45,415 nucleotides of DNA from Schlesneria paludicola DSM 18645 (GTDB lineage Bacteria; Planctomycetota; Planctomycetia; Planctomycetales; Planctomycetaceae): the NCBI GenBank assembly GCA_945869955.1, contig CAMBQP010000016.1, forward strand, positions 1 to 45,415, read 5' to 3'. The notes beneath the pieces were generated by a model. The model was not told the DNA's origin, made no database searches, and saw only the letters and a list, made by a program, of their open reading frames with translations. Positions 1 to 8,864 of this stretch are shown piece after piece. The translations under genes and the position numbers were made by a program. Position 1 is the stretch's first letter. Each line of letters opens with the position of its first letter.

Positions 1-46
1 CTCGCAGATTGTGATCAGGGAAGAGGAAATCACTCGACGACAAGGT

Positions 47-1435
47 TCATAAAATCTCGCGGATCGGATTCCCTTCCGACAGGGGGATCGGACGTCCGTC
101 GGCCATTTTGTAGGTGATGCTTTTCGGGTCATACCCGAGCGCCGTGAAGATCGTCGCGTTGATGTCCGCTGGCGAGATCGGACGGGCATGGGGATACGAG
201 CCCGTACTATCGGATTGCCCTACAACCTGACCACCCCGGATTCCAGCCCCTGCCAGCACGACCGAATAGCACTGCGGCCAGTGGTCTCGGCCTGCATCCT
301 TGTTGATGATTGGCGTCCGGCCAAAGTCACCCGTCCAGATTACCAGGGTCGTGTCGAGCAGCCCACGCGATTCGAGATCATCCAGTAACGTGGCAAACGC
401 CTGCTCCATCGGCGGGACAAGACTCTTTTGCATCCGGCTGAAGTTCTCTTTGTGCGTATCCCAGATGATGCTGCGGCCGTTCACCGCCGAAACAAAACGG
501 ACCCCCGATTCCACCAGACGTCTTGCCAAAAGGTGCGACTGTCCCCAGGTGTGGCGACCATATCGATCACGCAACTGCGGTGATTCCAGAGACAGGTCGA
601 AGGCCTTCGAGGCCTGGTCCGATGTGACCATCGTTACCGCCTGCGACTGAAAGAGATCCATCTCGGCGGCGGCGGTCGAGTTGATCGATAATCCATGACG
701 ATTGAGCTGATCCAGTAAACCAAGTCGTTCGCGGAACTTGTCCACCGTCAGGCTCGCATCCCGCTTCAAATTTCGCATTTGGAAATCGACCGCGTTCGGG
801 TCAGCGTCGAGAACCAGCGGATCATGGTGCATCCCCAGGCAGCCACCAAACTGGCCAGGGGTCAAATAGACCGTGCTGTCACAATGGGGATAGGGGGCAA
901 TCACGTACGGTGGGACACCACTGCTGTAGCCATCTTTTCGAGCCAGCCAGCCGACCAGCGTACCCAGACTCGGATGATCGGTTGCAGTGGGGTTGATCAG
1001 CGTGCTGTCGATCCGATAGGGACGACCGACCGTCGACCAGTACATCCCCGCGTTGTGACTCGCCTGCGAATGATTGACTGATCTCAAAATCGCCAGCTTA
1101 TCCGCCATTCGGGCCAGCCTCGGCAACAGTTCGGTTACCTGGATCCCTGCGACGTTGGTATCGATCGGGGCAAATGGACCCCGCACTGCAGCACCCGCTT
1201 CGGGCTTGGGGTCCCACAGATCGATGTGACTGGGGCCGCCACAATTGAAGATCATGATGACCGAACGAGCCTTCGCGAAAGCGGTCGGTTGTGCGACTGC
1301 GGCCTGTGACAGGCCCGACCACAACGCAGTCGCCGCAGTTCCCCCGGTTAGCTGCAGCAGGCCCCGACGAGAGACCGCCCCGTTTATCGAACCGTCTGTC
1401 ATTGCGGCCAAGGCTGGTTTTTGCACGAGACTCAC
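47..1435 (-). CDS. DUF1501 family protein with Tat signal
   Basis: A 462-residue exported protein of the DUF1501 family (PF07394), which is very common in planctomycetes and belongs to the alkaline phosphatase/sulfatase-like fold group; its substrate is unknown. The N-terminus carries a twin-arginine signal (SRRGLLQLTGG at about residues 22-32) followed by a hydrophobic stretch ending near SQAAVAQ. Family hallmarks include FNCGGPSHIDLWDPKP (about residues 63-78), IWDTHKENF and VIWTGDFGRTP near residue 370. The longest reading begins at a GTG; an in-frame GTG three codons later has an AAGG about nine bases upstream and is an equally good start. DUF1501 genes usually sit beside a planctomycete cytochrome c (PSCyt1/DUF1549) gene; none is next to it here, but a partner could lie beyond the left edge, since the gene ends 46 bases from it. 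Family assignment is firm, function is not. Confidence 0.9.
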   Translation of the reverse strand: MSLVQKPALAAMTDGSINGAVSRRGLLQLTGGTAATALWSGLSQAAVAQPTAFAKARSVIMIFNCGGPSHIDLWDPKPEAGAAVRGPFAPIDTNVAGIQVTELLPRLARMADKLAILRSVNHSQASHNAGMYWSTVGRPYRIDSTLINPTATDHPSLGTLVGWLARKDGYSSGVPPYVIAPYPHCDSTVYLTPGQFGGCLGMHHDPLVLDADPNAVDFQMRNLKRDASLTVDKFRERLGLLDQLNRHGLSINSTAAAEMDLFQSQAVTMVTSDQASKAFDLSLESPQLRDRYGRHTWGQSHLLARRLVESGVRFVSAVNGRSIIWDTHKENFSRMQKSLVPPMEQAFATLLDDLESRGLLDTTLVIWTGDFGRTPIINKDAGRDHWPQCYSVVLAGAGIRGGQVVGQSDSTGSYPHARPISPADINATIFTALGYDPKSITYKMADGRPIPLSEGNPIREIL

Positions 1436-1575
1436 CCTTACACAACGCGATCAGGGACCCGCCAGCAGATTTTGTTTGAGCACGCTTCCGGCGAGTTGTC
1501 CCGTCTAGACTATCGGTTTCGGGTGACAAAATGCAAGAAAATCACGTCTATAAAGCGTGCTTCCGCACAATTCGT

Positions 1576-2889
1576 TCAAGCAGCACGTTGCAGAGACTCC
1601 ATCTGTCGCAGGGGTGTGCCGAGATAGAACGCGGCAATGGCACGAATGGCCCATTCGGTTGAAAAGCCATTTTGGGCAAACTGGTGACATTCCCTTCTTT
1701 GCGACTCGAGCTGCAGCGGCCAGACCGCCGCAGTTTCCGCGAACACCGTCGCAAAGTCACTCGGGGCAAAGTCTGTCATCCAGCGAACCGGCTGGCACGG
1801 ACGGAGCAGTTCGTAGCCTTCAAGATTGGCCAGAATCGGAGTCGTTCCGCATCCCATCGATTCGAGTGTCGAAATCGAAAAATTATCGGTTTTCGGGACT
1901 GAAATACTGAAATCACCCAATTGGAGCCACGAGGCAAGTTCTTTGGCCGAGAGCATCCGATCGACAACCACGACTCGGTGACCCGCCGCGTGCGACGCAA
2001 TCAATTCGCAGATTGATTGCGTGTACTCAGGCGTGTGATCACCGCTGATCAACACTAACCGACCGGCACCACCCTGTTGACAGTATTCGAGAAAGCCTTG
2101 GGCGACTTCTTGTGTGCGGTAGTGCGGAGTGGAGCGGCGGTTCACCACCCAGATCGGTTCATTCTCCGGCAACTGCCGTTCACGTCGCAATTGCATTCGC
2201 TGCGAACGTTCGAGCGGCCGAAAGGTCGTATCGTCGTATCCGAGGTGGAAGAAGTAAATCCGTTCTGGTGGGATCTGAAATTGTTCGACCAGAATCTTCG
2301 TGCTTTCGGTCGAACCGACCGAAATCGTTTCTGCCCCTTGCAGGATCTGTTTCATCAACCAGCAATAAATCCATCCACGCTGCTTGGCGGCGTAGATTTC
2401 CGAGCCGTAAGTCCCGATGACGTAGCGTTGGCCGCTTAGCCAAGCCACCAAACCATTTCCCGAGGCACAATGGGCATGGACCAGCCCCCTCGAGGAACGC
2501 GCACGAGTCATTCGGAGCACCAGACCGCTTAACGCATAACGCAGCACCATCGGAATCTTCAGCCAGCGGGGTAACACCGGTTCGGCCGAGACATAGTCGC
2601 TGGCGTACGCTGGGAGTGGGTTGGCTGTCGAGATCGCAATGTTTGCCTGAGTGTGTGCCAGGACCTTCAGCCAGCGTGACACGTGGACGCCGTGCGCGTT
2701 CGCGATGTAATGAATCGAATGGAGCGAGCCTCCCGGTGCAAAACAGTCCAGATCTTTGGCCAGTTCGGGTTGGCGACGAATGCTTTCGAACTGGGTGCGT
2801 AGATGATCGACATGTGACAGGGGGATCGATTGATTGGGCTTCGTTAAGGCCAGCGCGGGTGTGGCAGCCGTATTCACGTTTGATTCCAT
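1576..2889 (-). CDS. GT4-family glycosyltransferase
   Basis: A 437-residue cytoplasmic glycosyltransferase of the GT-B fold, most like family GT4, which transfers a sugar from a nucleotide-sugar onto a growing glycan. The N-terminal half has the acceptor-side elements VHAHCASGNGLVAW (about 137-150) and GTYGSEIY (159-166). The C-terminal half has the donor-binding region with a degenerate E-x7-E-type motif, SVPKTDNFSISTLESMGCG (about 330-348), followed by PILANLEGYELL. The ATG has a good AGAGGA ribosome site seven bases upstream. It lies 43 bases downstream of the O-antigen-ligase-like gene and is the last gene of the flippase-ligase-transferase run, so it very likely builds the surface polysaccharide that the neighbours export and polymerise. 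The sugar specificity cannot be read from the sequence. Confidence 0.88.
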   Translation of the reverse strand: MESNVNTAATPALALTKPNQSIPLSHVDHLRTQFESIRRQPELAKDLDCFAPGGSLHSIHYIANAHGVHVSRWLKVLAHTQANIAISTANPLPAYASDYVSAEPVLPRWLKIPMVLRYALSGLVLRMTRARSSRGLVHAHCASGNGLVAWLSGQRYVIGTYGSEIYAAKQRGWIYCWLMKQILQGAETISVGSTESTKILVEQFQIPPERIYFFHLGYDDTTFRPLERSQRMQLRRERQLPENEPIWVVNRRSTPHYRTQEVAQGFLEYCQQGGAGRLVLISGDHTPEYTQSICELIASHAAGHRVVVVDRMLSAKELASWLQLGDFSISVPKTDNFSISTLESMGCGTTPILANLEGYELLRPCQPVRWMTDFAPSDFATVFAETAAVWPLQLESQRRECHQFAQNGFSTEWAIRAIAAFYLGTPLRQMESLQRAA

Positions 2890-2932
2890 TCGTCATCCTC
2901 TCAAAAATTCACGGGTTCCGCGAGAGCTCGCC

Positions 2933-4255
2933 TCAGGCGGCGACTCGACGCTGGGGAATCGGCACGCGCGGTTGCAAACGGCGGACGGCAGGTCCGGCCA
3001 CCTGTGAGACAGAGACGACCGCACGAGAACTGCAGAGACAGCCAAATAACAAAAACACCATATTTCCGGTGAGCGAATAAGTCAGGTTCGGCTGGGTCAG
3101 ATTTCCCAGCATCACCGCAATCATCATCGCGAACATGGCGTGAAGCCGATGCCAGTTGGGGGATCCCCGCAGGGTGAGCCTTAACAGCCGCCTGGTGATC
3201 GTCAGGCAACTGATCAGAATCCACGAATAGAGCAACAGCCCTAGGCCGCCGCACTTATACAGGACTTCGAGATATTGCTGATGCGGCGTATCGACATCCC
3301 CTGTATAGCGCGAGAATGACTCGAAGAGAAAGCCGAAAATCGGCCGTTCGGCACAAAGCTCCAAAGTAAATTGCCAGATTTCATAGCGACCCGATGACGG
3401 GTCATCCTGTTCGGTACTCCGTTCCACACGATGCTGGATCCGCTCGGTCAACACCTCAACGACCTGCGTTTCCTGCAACGCCGAAAAGAGACCAAAACCG
3501 ACAATGCTGAGCACGGATAAAACCATGAAACAGCCGACGAGAAACGCCTGTCGACCGGTCGTTGCCAGGTAAATCACCGTACCGAAAAACAGGGCCATGG
3601 CCGATGAACGTGACATGGAACCCAGAATGATCAAGGTCGCCGCCCCGGCCAAGCCCCAGCCAATCAGCCGAATCGCACGCGAGCGAGACGTATCGGCTGC
3701 CGCAATCATGAGCGGAACCAGCACCCCATAGAAAGTCATAGGTGTATTGGGATAACCACTCAATTCAAACTGGAAAAGATACTTGCCCCATTCCCCCAGG
3801 GGGAAACTTGGATCCGTGATCGTGAAGAAGAACGTCAGGCCGACAATCACCGCAAACGACCGACTGAAAATGTCGATGAATTCCAGCGGATCGCTCCAGG
3901 AACCAAGCAACAGACCAAGTAGCACAAATCCAACCGGCTTGGCGAGCTTAAAGGCCGAGAAGATCCGTACGGTTTCTCCGGATAACCCCAGGCCAATCGC
4001 CGCTTCGGCGGTGACGAAGATCACAAAGATCAAAGCAAGAGTCGGAGTCAGACTGTACCAGCGAATCGGTCCCTTCGCTGCGGCACACTGAGCGGGGGTC
4101 GGCTTTGAGCGAATGAACGGGTAGGCAATCGGCAGGATCAGGAACAGCATATCCGACAGCATCATATCGATCGGTTTGTCACCCACCGTCGCGATGGTCG
4201 AATGAACCGGCCAAACCACAATCCCACTGAGGATCCACAGCCAAAGCACCCTCAT
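2933..4255 (-). CDS. O-antigen ligase/polymerase-like membrane protein
   Basis: A 440-residue polytopic inner-membrane protein of the Wzy_C (PF04932) O-antigen ligase/polymerase superfamily. Hydrophobic segments run almost throughout (for example residues 33-48, 70-92, 107-118, 133-147, 200-232 and 238-258). A large periplasmic loop at about 260-330 contains SSGRYEIW (287-294) and DTPHQQYLEVLYKCGG (322-337); the Arg and His of these two motifs match the functionally important residues of WaaL/Wzy proteins. It joins or polymerises lipid-linked glycans on the periplasmic face. Its ATG overlaps the stop of the upstream flippase gene by four bases (ATGA) and has a strong AGGAGG site seven bases upstream, so the two are translationally coupled. 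Ligase and polymerase cannot be told apart from sequence alone. Confidence 0.85.
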   Translation of the reverse strand: MRVLWLWILSGIVVWPVHSTIATVGDKPIDMMLSDMLFLILPIAYPFIRSKPTPAQCAAAKGPIRWYSLTPTLALIFVIFVTAEAAIGLGLSGETVRIFSAFKLAKPVGFVLLGLLLGSWSDPLEFIDIFSRSFAVIVGLTFFFTITDPSFPLGEWGKYLFQFELSGYPNTPMTFYGVLVPLMIAAADTSRSRAIRLIGWGLAGAATLIILGSMSRSSAMALFFGTVIYLATTGRQAFLVGCFMVLSVLSIVGFGLFSALQETQVVEVLTERIQHRVERSTEQDDPSSGRYEIWQFTLELCAERPIFGFLFESFSRYTGDVDTPHQQYLEVLYKCGGLGLLLYSWILISCLTITRRLLRLTLRGSPNWHRLHAMFAMMIAVMLGNLTQPNLTYSLTGNMVFLLFGCLCSSRAVVSVSQVAGPAVRRLQPRVPIPQRRVAA

Positions 4256-5628
4256 CGAGACACCTCCTGCGGACCATCACCCGGATGGCGTGCGGCGTCA
4301 GCCGCGACCTGCTGCCAGACCGGATGCCGAGATAAACTCCAGCGAACTCCCACCATCCAGACAAAACTGGTTGCCATCTGCGCCATTCCCAACCCGAGCA
4401 GGCCGTAAACACGCATGAGCATCAGACTGAGCAAAATATTTGTGGCTGCACTGGCTGCGGTGATTACCAGCATCGTGCGCTCTCGCCCCGTCATTTGCAG
4501 CACATAAGCCGCTGGTCCTGAAAACGCGGCAATACAGGCCGAACAGAGCAATGTGATCAGCACCCCCCAGCCCTCGCGAAAACCGGGCCCCAACAACAAA
4601 AAGATCGAGTCACCAAAAAAGGCGACGGCAAAGGCGACGGGAAGAGTCGTCGAGAGCCCCAGAATCTGCCCCTGCCACATCAGGCGGCGCATGTCGGCAT
4701 AACGCCCCGCCGCGTAAAGCGAGGCAAATTGGGGGGCGATCACCAGCCCCAGTGACTGGCTCACCAAAATCGAAACGTCGGCAAACTTTTCCATCGCCCC
4801 GTACAATCCCACCGCATCCCGATCCAGCAGCATCCCCGCCAGTGCCACGCTGGCCCGGCCCTTGAACGCGATCAAAATTTCTGCGAGCAGAAAGGCGAGG
4901 GCCGTATGGGTCCACTGCGGGCGGCAGGAATCAATCCCCGTTGGTGAATCGCCAGCTTGCCTGAGGACCGACCTCCGCGAGAAGGTCAACACCATCAGGA
5001 AGACGACGGTGACAGCGAGAAAATGGAGCGAAGTTGCCACCAGTGAAGTCATCGGAAAGAGGGTTGTCTGCCAGACGAGTACTGCGAGCAGGCAGAGGGT
5101 CCAGGGCCAAACCACCGTGCCGATCTGACTCTCGAACAGCAACCCAATCCCTCGCAAACTCGCCTCTTGAATCTGCCGGATGGCGACCAGCGGAATCATG
5201 AAGGCGACCACAATGAGACAAGGGGCCACTCCCTCACCCAGCGAACGCCAAGAGAAGAGGGCGACGGTGATCAGGCCAAGCATCACAGCCAGACTGGCCC
5301 ACCGGGAGGCCCGCAGGGCCTCCCATTGAAAACGGTGTAGCCGACCGAGATCATTTTTGGTGACATATTCGGAAACATATCGTAAAGACGAATTGTCCAG
5401 GCCAAGTTTTGCGACGACGGTCAGCACTTGCAGCCAGGCAATGACCAGAGAATATTCGCCGAACGCCGTGACACCCAGGCTGCGTGCGAGGACGATCTGG
5501 CTGAGGAACATTCCCCCGGCCCCGGCGATACGAATCCCCAGTGCCAGCGCGCCACTCCCCCGTGACAGTGTCTTGGGTCGACACGTCGGAGGTGAGACCG
5601 GTGTGGTGACTGAGCAGGTAACGCTCAT
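4252..5628 (-). CDS. Wzx-like polysaccharide flippase
   Basis: A 458-residue membrane protein of the MOP (MATE/Wzx/MurJ) flippase superfamily. It starts with the typical amphipathic helix and first segment (GSGALALGIRIAGAGGMFLS at about 25-44, then LARSLGVTAFGEYSLVIAW), and about twelve hydrophobic segments follow. Family logic says it flips undecaprenyl-linked oligosaccharide from the cytoplasmic to the periplasmic face, feeding the ligase/polymerase encoded next. It overlaps that gene by four bases. No clear Shine-Dalgarno sequence precedes the ATG, and 75 bases separate it from avtA upstream on the same strand, so it could be expressed from the avtA transcript or from its own promoter. MATE-type drug export is possible but unlikely given the neighbours. 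Confidence 0.85.
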   Translation of the reverse strand: MSVTCSVTTPVSPPTCRPKTLSRGSGALALGIRIAGAGGMFLSQIVLARSLGVTAFGEYSLVIAWLQVLTVVAKLGLDNSSLRYVSEYVTKNDLGRLHRFQWEALRASRWASLAVMLGLITVALFSWRSLGEGVAPCLIVVAFMIPLVAIRQIQEASLRGIGLLFESQIGTVVWPWTLCLLAVLVWQTTLFPMTSLVATSLHFLAVTVVFLMVLTFSRRSVLRQAGDSPTGIDSCRPQWTHTALAFLLAEILIAFKGRASVALAGMLLDRDAVGLYGAMEKFADVSILVSQSLGLVIAPQFASLYAAGRYADMRRLMWQGQILGLSTTLPVAFAVAFFGDSIFLLLGPGFREGWGVLITLLCSACIAAFSGPAAYVLQMTGRERTMLVITAASAATNILLSLMLMRVYGLLGLGMAQMATSFVWMVGVRWSLSRHPVWQQVAADAARHPGDGPQEVSR

Positions 5629-5703
5629 GTGGGCCGAGGATTCGCAGTAAAAAGGACAAACTTAAGGCGTGATCGATTCCGGGCGGAATCTGTGCCAAAT
5701 TCG

Positions 5704-7011
5704 TCAGACTGTCAATCCCGGTTTTGCTGAGATTCTGCGGGCCTTAGCGGCTTCTTCGGCGATGATTCGCAGGCCTTCGCGGACGACATGGGCAGGCTGC
5801 GAGAAATTCAGCCGCAGACATTCGTGCTGATGTGACCAATCCTCGCGCAGCCCAAAAAAGAAATACTCGCCAGGAACGATCAACACCTGGCGGGCTTTGA
5901 GTCGCGCATAAAGTTCGCGGGAACTGATTCCCAAGCCTCTGAGCCAAAGCCAGTGAAAGAAGGCCCCTTCGCTGGCGTGCAAAGCCCAGTCGACTTGGGC
6001 TTCTGTAAAGAATTCACGGATCCAGCCCTGCGCCAGGCGACTCTTTTCGGCGTAGAACGGGATAAGATATCGTGGCCCCAGTTCCAGAATTTCACCCGAT
6101 TCAATCAGGGGACGTACCAGTTGTTGACCGATATTTCCGTTCGAAAGCCCGCTGATCGCCGTCATGGCAGCCATGGCCGATGTGATCTGCTGTGGACCAA
6201 TCACGACGGCGGTTCGCGTACCTGGCAATCCCAGTTTCGAGAGGCTGAGCGTCATAATCACATGTGGGGCCCAAAAAGGCTTGGCCTCGGTGAAGATGAC
6301 ACCGGGAAAAGGGGCTCCGTATGCATTGTCGATAATTAAGGGGATTTTGTGTTTTGCGGCGATCTCGGCCAGTGTCTCGATTTCGTGATCCGTCAGAACA
6401 TTTCCCGTCGGGTTCGTGGGACGGGATAAGGCGATGGCGGCAATGTCATGTTGATCAAAAGCGGCTTCGACAGCAGCAAAATCAATCCGATATTTGAAAA
6501 TCCGCGATTCAGGCCCGTCAGGCCAGGTAATTTCCGGGCGGCAGGCCACAAACATCTCGTCGTCGATCCCCTGATCGGCATAGCCGATGTATTCGGGGCA
6601 GAGTGGCAGCAGGATTTTGCGGTGCCGCTGACCCTCAAATCGTCCGGCGAGCAGATTGAAGAGGTAAAAAAATGCAGTTTGACCGCCGTTGGTCACGGCG
6701 AGATTCTCTTCATGGAGATCCCAGCCGAACGAACGTTTTAAGAGACTTGCCAAAGCCTGAAGAAACCGTGGGTTTCCTCGGGGAGGATCATAGTTTCCCA
6801 GCATCCGATCGAACTCGGCAGGCTCGCTCAGCAATTCTTGCATTCGCGTCCGCCATCGCTCTTGCAGGGCTGGGACGGCGGCCGGATTTCCCCCGCCCAG
6901 CATCAGAATTTCGGGATGATCGGTCATTGCCCGACCCAGATCTTCCATCAATTCCAAGATGCCGCTGTGGCCGGTTAACTTGCGCCCAACCTGCGAAAAT
7001 TCAAATTTCAT
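5704..7011 (-). CDS. avtA: valine-pyruvate aminotransferase
   Basis: A 435-residue PLP-dependent fold-type I aminotransferase that closely resembles E. coli AvtA over its full length. It interconverts valine plus pyruvate with 2-oxoisovalerate plus alanine in the cytoplasm. Matching landmarks are GHSGILELMEDLGRA (14-28), LMLGGGNPA (36-44), NYDPPRG (73-79), LAVTNGGQTAFFYLFNL (104-120), ALSRPTNPTGNV (194-205), IDNAYGAPFPG (227-237) and SLSKLGLPGTR, with the PLP-binding lysine at about K259. The ATG lacks a clear ribosome site. The gene is 20 bases downstream of a DCC-family gene and 75 bases upstream of the flippase, all on the minus strand. Its link with the polysaccharide genes may be only positional. 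Confidence in the family is very high. Confidence 0.93.
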   Translation of the reverse strand: MKFEFSQVGRKLTGHSGILELMEDLGRAMTDHPEILMLGGGNPAAVPALQERWRTRMQELLSEPAEFDRMLGNYDPPRGNPRFLQALASLLKRSFGWDLHEENLAVTNGGQTAFFYLFNLLAGRFEGQRHRKILLPLCPEYIGYADQGIDDEMFVACRPEITWPDGPESRIFKYRIDFAAVEAAFDQHDIAAIALSRPTNPTGNVLTDHEIETLAEIAAKHKIPLIIDNAYGAPFPGVIFTEAKPFWAPHVIMTLSLSKLGLPGTRTAVVIGPQQITSAMAAMTAISGLSNGNIGQQLVRPLIESGEILELGPRYLIPFYAEKSRLAQGWIREFFTEAQVDWALHASEGAFFHWLWLRGLGISSRELYARLKARQVLIVPGEYFFFGLREDWSHQHECLRLNFSQPAHVVREGLRIIAEEAAKARRISAKPGLTV

Positions 7012-7031
7012 GGAGCATCGATCAACGGGGG

Positions 7032-7499
7032 TCAGGGAAGAAATCGGATTCGTTCTTCAGGTCGGGGTACGCGGCAAGAGGGCTTTTTGCCGAACAAGGC
7101 GTACCGATTACGTGCGACAAGATCATAGCCGAGATTACGGAGAGGGAGCGGAATCAGCCACAGAAGTGTGCCAACCAATTGCCAGCCCAGACTCAATTGC
7201 CAGAGCACGCGGACAACGGCTGATGACTTTCGATCAACGCGTCCCGCATTCCAAAAGACGACCGAATTCAATTGGGAAATCTCAGCGGGTGCGAGCAGCG
7301 AGCGCGCGGTCTCCCCTTGCAAGGGGGCAAATTGAATTTTGCCGTTGAGATCGCGTATGAGGACAAAATCGACCGACCAGTGACACAATCCGCACACGCC
7401 ATCGAAAAAGAGAATTCGTTTTACCGCTTCGATTTCGCGCAAATTGAGTTCCGATTCGACCTCAGATAATGCGGCCAACGAGGCAGGCATCGTACTCAT
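7032..7499 (-). CDS. DCC-family thiol-disulfide oxidoreductase
   Basis: A 155-residue protein of the DCC1/DUF393 family, a thioredoxin-like group named for its Asp-x-x-CxxC signature. ILFFDGVCGLCHWSVDFVL lies at about residues 29-47, with Cys36 and Cys39 as the CxxC pair; FAPLQGETARSLL and the tail YRLFGKK-like segment (YALFGKK) also fit the family. A role in thiol-disulfide exchange is inferred; no substrate is known. The open frame extends upstream to a TTG at 7604, but the extra 35 residues look unlike the family, whose members begin shortly before the FFDGVC motif, so I place the start at the ATG at 7499 (an ATG at 7559 is an alternative). It is the first gene of the minus-strand run that continues with avtA 20 bases downstream. 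Confidence 0.82.
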   Translation of the reverse strand: MSTMPASLAALSEVESELNLREIEAVKRILFFDGVCGLCHWSVDFVLIRDLNGKIQFAPLQGETARSLLAPAEISQLNSVVFWNAGRVDRKSSAVVRVLWQLSLGWQLVGTLLWLIPLPLRNLGYDLVARNRYALFGKKPSCRVPRPEERIRFLP

Positions 7500-7782
7500 A
7501 ACAACTTCGGGCCTGCTTCGGGTTGCCAGGGTTGTCAGGGTTGGTCGATTGATTTGCATCTCGGTTACCCCAGCAGTTCTCGAGTCTCGTCGAACTCTGG
7601 TCAATTGGAATCGACGTTGAAATCGTTTTTACGATTCATCGCCTCGTCATCACGACAAATTTTGCGGAGGGGGACTCGACCCGGTTCGACCCAAATTCAC
7701 GGACTCAATTCCCCTGCTCGAGGTTTCGGGCCCAACCACGAGAACTGTAGCGGGCCGAAAACCTACGAATCGACGAAGCAAG

Positions 7783-8178
7783 TTATTTCGCAGCCTTTTT
7801 CGGGCGTCCCCGTTTTTTGGCTGCTCCATTACCGTCAACGCTGGCGCTCGGCTTACGCAAAACGCCATCACGTCGGGACCGCTTCTGCATGACCTCATAC
7901 TGCGAGGGGCGATTCTGGGTTTTGGCAACAATTTGCGAAGGGAGAACCGCCAAACACTGATTTGCCAGTGTGATGATGACATCCAGACAGTCCCACTGAC
8001 GTTGCGTCCAAGGGAACAGGGCTTGTTTCATGTTGTGCTGCTGCATTTCAAAAGCAACCTGTGTCAGTTGCTCAGTTGCCTTTTTCAGGGAATCGGCGGT
8101 ACTGGTGACGACGTCGACAGATTTGGGTTCGTACTTGACTGGCACTTCTCGGGTTCCTTTTTTCAAATCAATGAACAT
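7783..8178 (-). CDS. small basic-tailed hypothetical protein (AT-hook-like)
   Basis: I do not recognise this 131-residue protein. The first 20 residues are charged (FIDLKKGTREVPVKYEPKS), residues 25-85 form a predicted helical region (STADSLKKATEQLTQ and WTQRQWDCLDVIITLANQCL), and the last 11 residues, KKRGRPKKAAK, match the AT-hook core RGRP-K, which binds the minor groove of AT-rich DNA. The frame stays open to 8268, but I choose the ATG at 8178 because a near-consensus promoter (TTGCCT, 16 bases, TATAAT) lies just upstream of it and inside the longer reading. No convincing Shine-Dalgarno sequence is seen. It is divergent from the next small gene, with an AT-rich gap between them. A DNA-binding or regulatory role is a guess from the tail and context. 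Confidence 0.65.
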   Translation of the reverse strand: MFIDLKKGTREVPVKYEPKSVDVVTSTADSLKKATEQLTQVAFEMQQHNMKQALFPWTQRQWDCLDVIITLANQCLAVLPSQIVAKTQNRPSQYEVMQKRSRRDGVLRKPSASVDGNGAAKKRGRPKKAAK

Positions 8179-8214
8179 CACGTTGATAAGCCGAAACGTC
8201 TCAACACTTTTTAC

Positions 8215-8242
8215 ATTATAACTGATGAACAGAGCAAGGCAA
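8215..8242 (-). promoter_or_regulatory. sigma70-like promoter for the 7783-8178 gene
   Basis: Read on the minus strand, TTGCCT (8242-8237) is followed by 16 bases and a perfect TATAAT (8220-8215). Transcription would begin near 8208, giving a leader of about 30 bases before the ATG at 8178. This placement decides against the longer reading from 8268. Confidence 0.55.
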
Positions 8243-8261
8243 ATATCTCCGATTTTTTCAG

Positions 8262-8290
8262 TTGACAAAAATGATTCGATTTATTATATT
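8262..8290 (+). promoter_or_regulatory. near-consensus sigma70 promoter for the 8372-8707 gene
   Basis: TTGACA (8262-8267), an exact 17-base spacer and TATATT (8285-8290) form an almost ideal housekeeping promoter, with an expected start near 8297 and a leader of about 75 bases. It is back to back with the minus-strand promoter at 8215-8242, so the two small genes have divergent, closely spaced promoters in a visibly AT-rich patch. Confidence 0.6.
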
Positions 8291-8371
8291 TAAAAAAACT
8301 TCAAAACAAATTGAAGGTTCTGAAAGAGTTTTTGGTGATTTTAAATTCTTTTCTTTTTGGCGAGAGTCGTC

Positions 8372-8707
8372 ATGGATTCCTTGGTCTTCACGCCGCAAGA
8401 TGTTTTGCAGCAAAAGCTTGGGGAAAGTCAGCAGCGGATTGTTCAACTGGAAGCACAGCTGAGGGTCTGTCGTACCGAATGGGAGCCTGCTGCGAGGGAG
8501 TGGCAACGATTTCAGCGACATCAGTCTGATCTCGCTGAGTGGCTGGTTGAATCTGCAACGGACGCTGCGGGGCGAGTTGTCATACCACAGGTCGATGCAG
8601 CGCTGGGTGGTGAAACCTGTATTCCGGGGGACTTCTTTTTCTCGGTGAAGGGTTGTCGCTATCACCTCAAGTTAGTCTCTACCGATTACAAAATTGAAGA
8701 GGTCTGA
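8372..8707 (+). CDS. small coiled-coil hypothetical protein
   Basis: I do not recognise this 111-residue protein. The first half is a likely coiled coil (LQQKLGESQQRIVQLEAQL at about residues 12-30, then REWQRFQRHQSDLAEWL), and the second half looks like a small beta-rich module (GETCIPGDFFFSVKGCRYHL) with two cysteines. It is cytoplasmic by appearance, with no signal peptide or membrane segment. I use the ATG at 8372, with a GAGAG-type site upstream, rather than an in-frame TTG five codons earlier. The gene ends inside a 10-bp tandem duplication (GAAGAGGTCT twice, about 8695-8714), so the stop codon TGA is formed within the first repeat. A strong promoter precedes it. No function is proposed. 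Confidence 0.65.
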   Translation: MDSLVFTPQDVLQQKLGESQQRIVQLEAQLRVCRTEWEPAAREWQRFQRHQSDLAEWLVESATDAAGRVVIPQVDAALGGETCIPGDFFFSVKGCRYHLKLVSTDYKIEEV

Positions 8708-8787
8708 AGAGGTCTGAAGCTCGGTTGCGCCCGTCGCGCCAGGGTTGAGATCTCATGAGATTGACCTGAATTGCTGTTGTGGTTGAT

Positions 8788-8816
8788 TTGAAATAATACA
8801 TCGTTTTCGGTAAAAT
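8788..8816 (+). promoter_or_regulatory. sigma70-like promoter for the 8865-9065 gene
   Basis: TTGAAA (8788-8793), a 17-base spacer and TAAAAT (8811-8816) fit the housekeeping consensus well. The start point would be near 8823, about 42 bases before the ATG at 8865. Confidence 0.5.
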
Positions 8817-8864
8817 CAAACAAGATTTTGCTGCGAAGAAAGATCCAAAGATAAGGAAAAACAG

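Noticed and set aside
2180..2896. A 238-codon frame on the minus strand overlapping the GT4 gene
   Set aside because: It is the same strand but another frame of a clear glycosyltransferase, and the peptide is Arg/Pro-rich shadow sequence.
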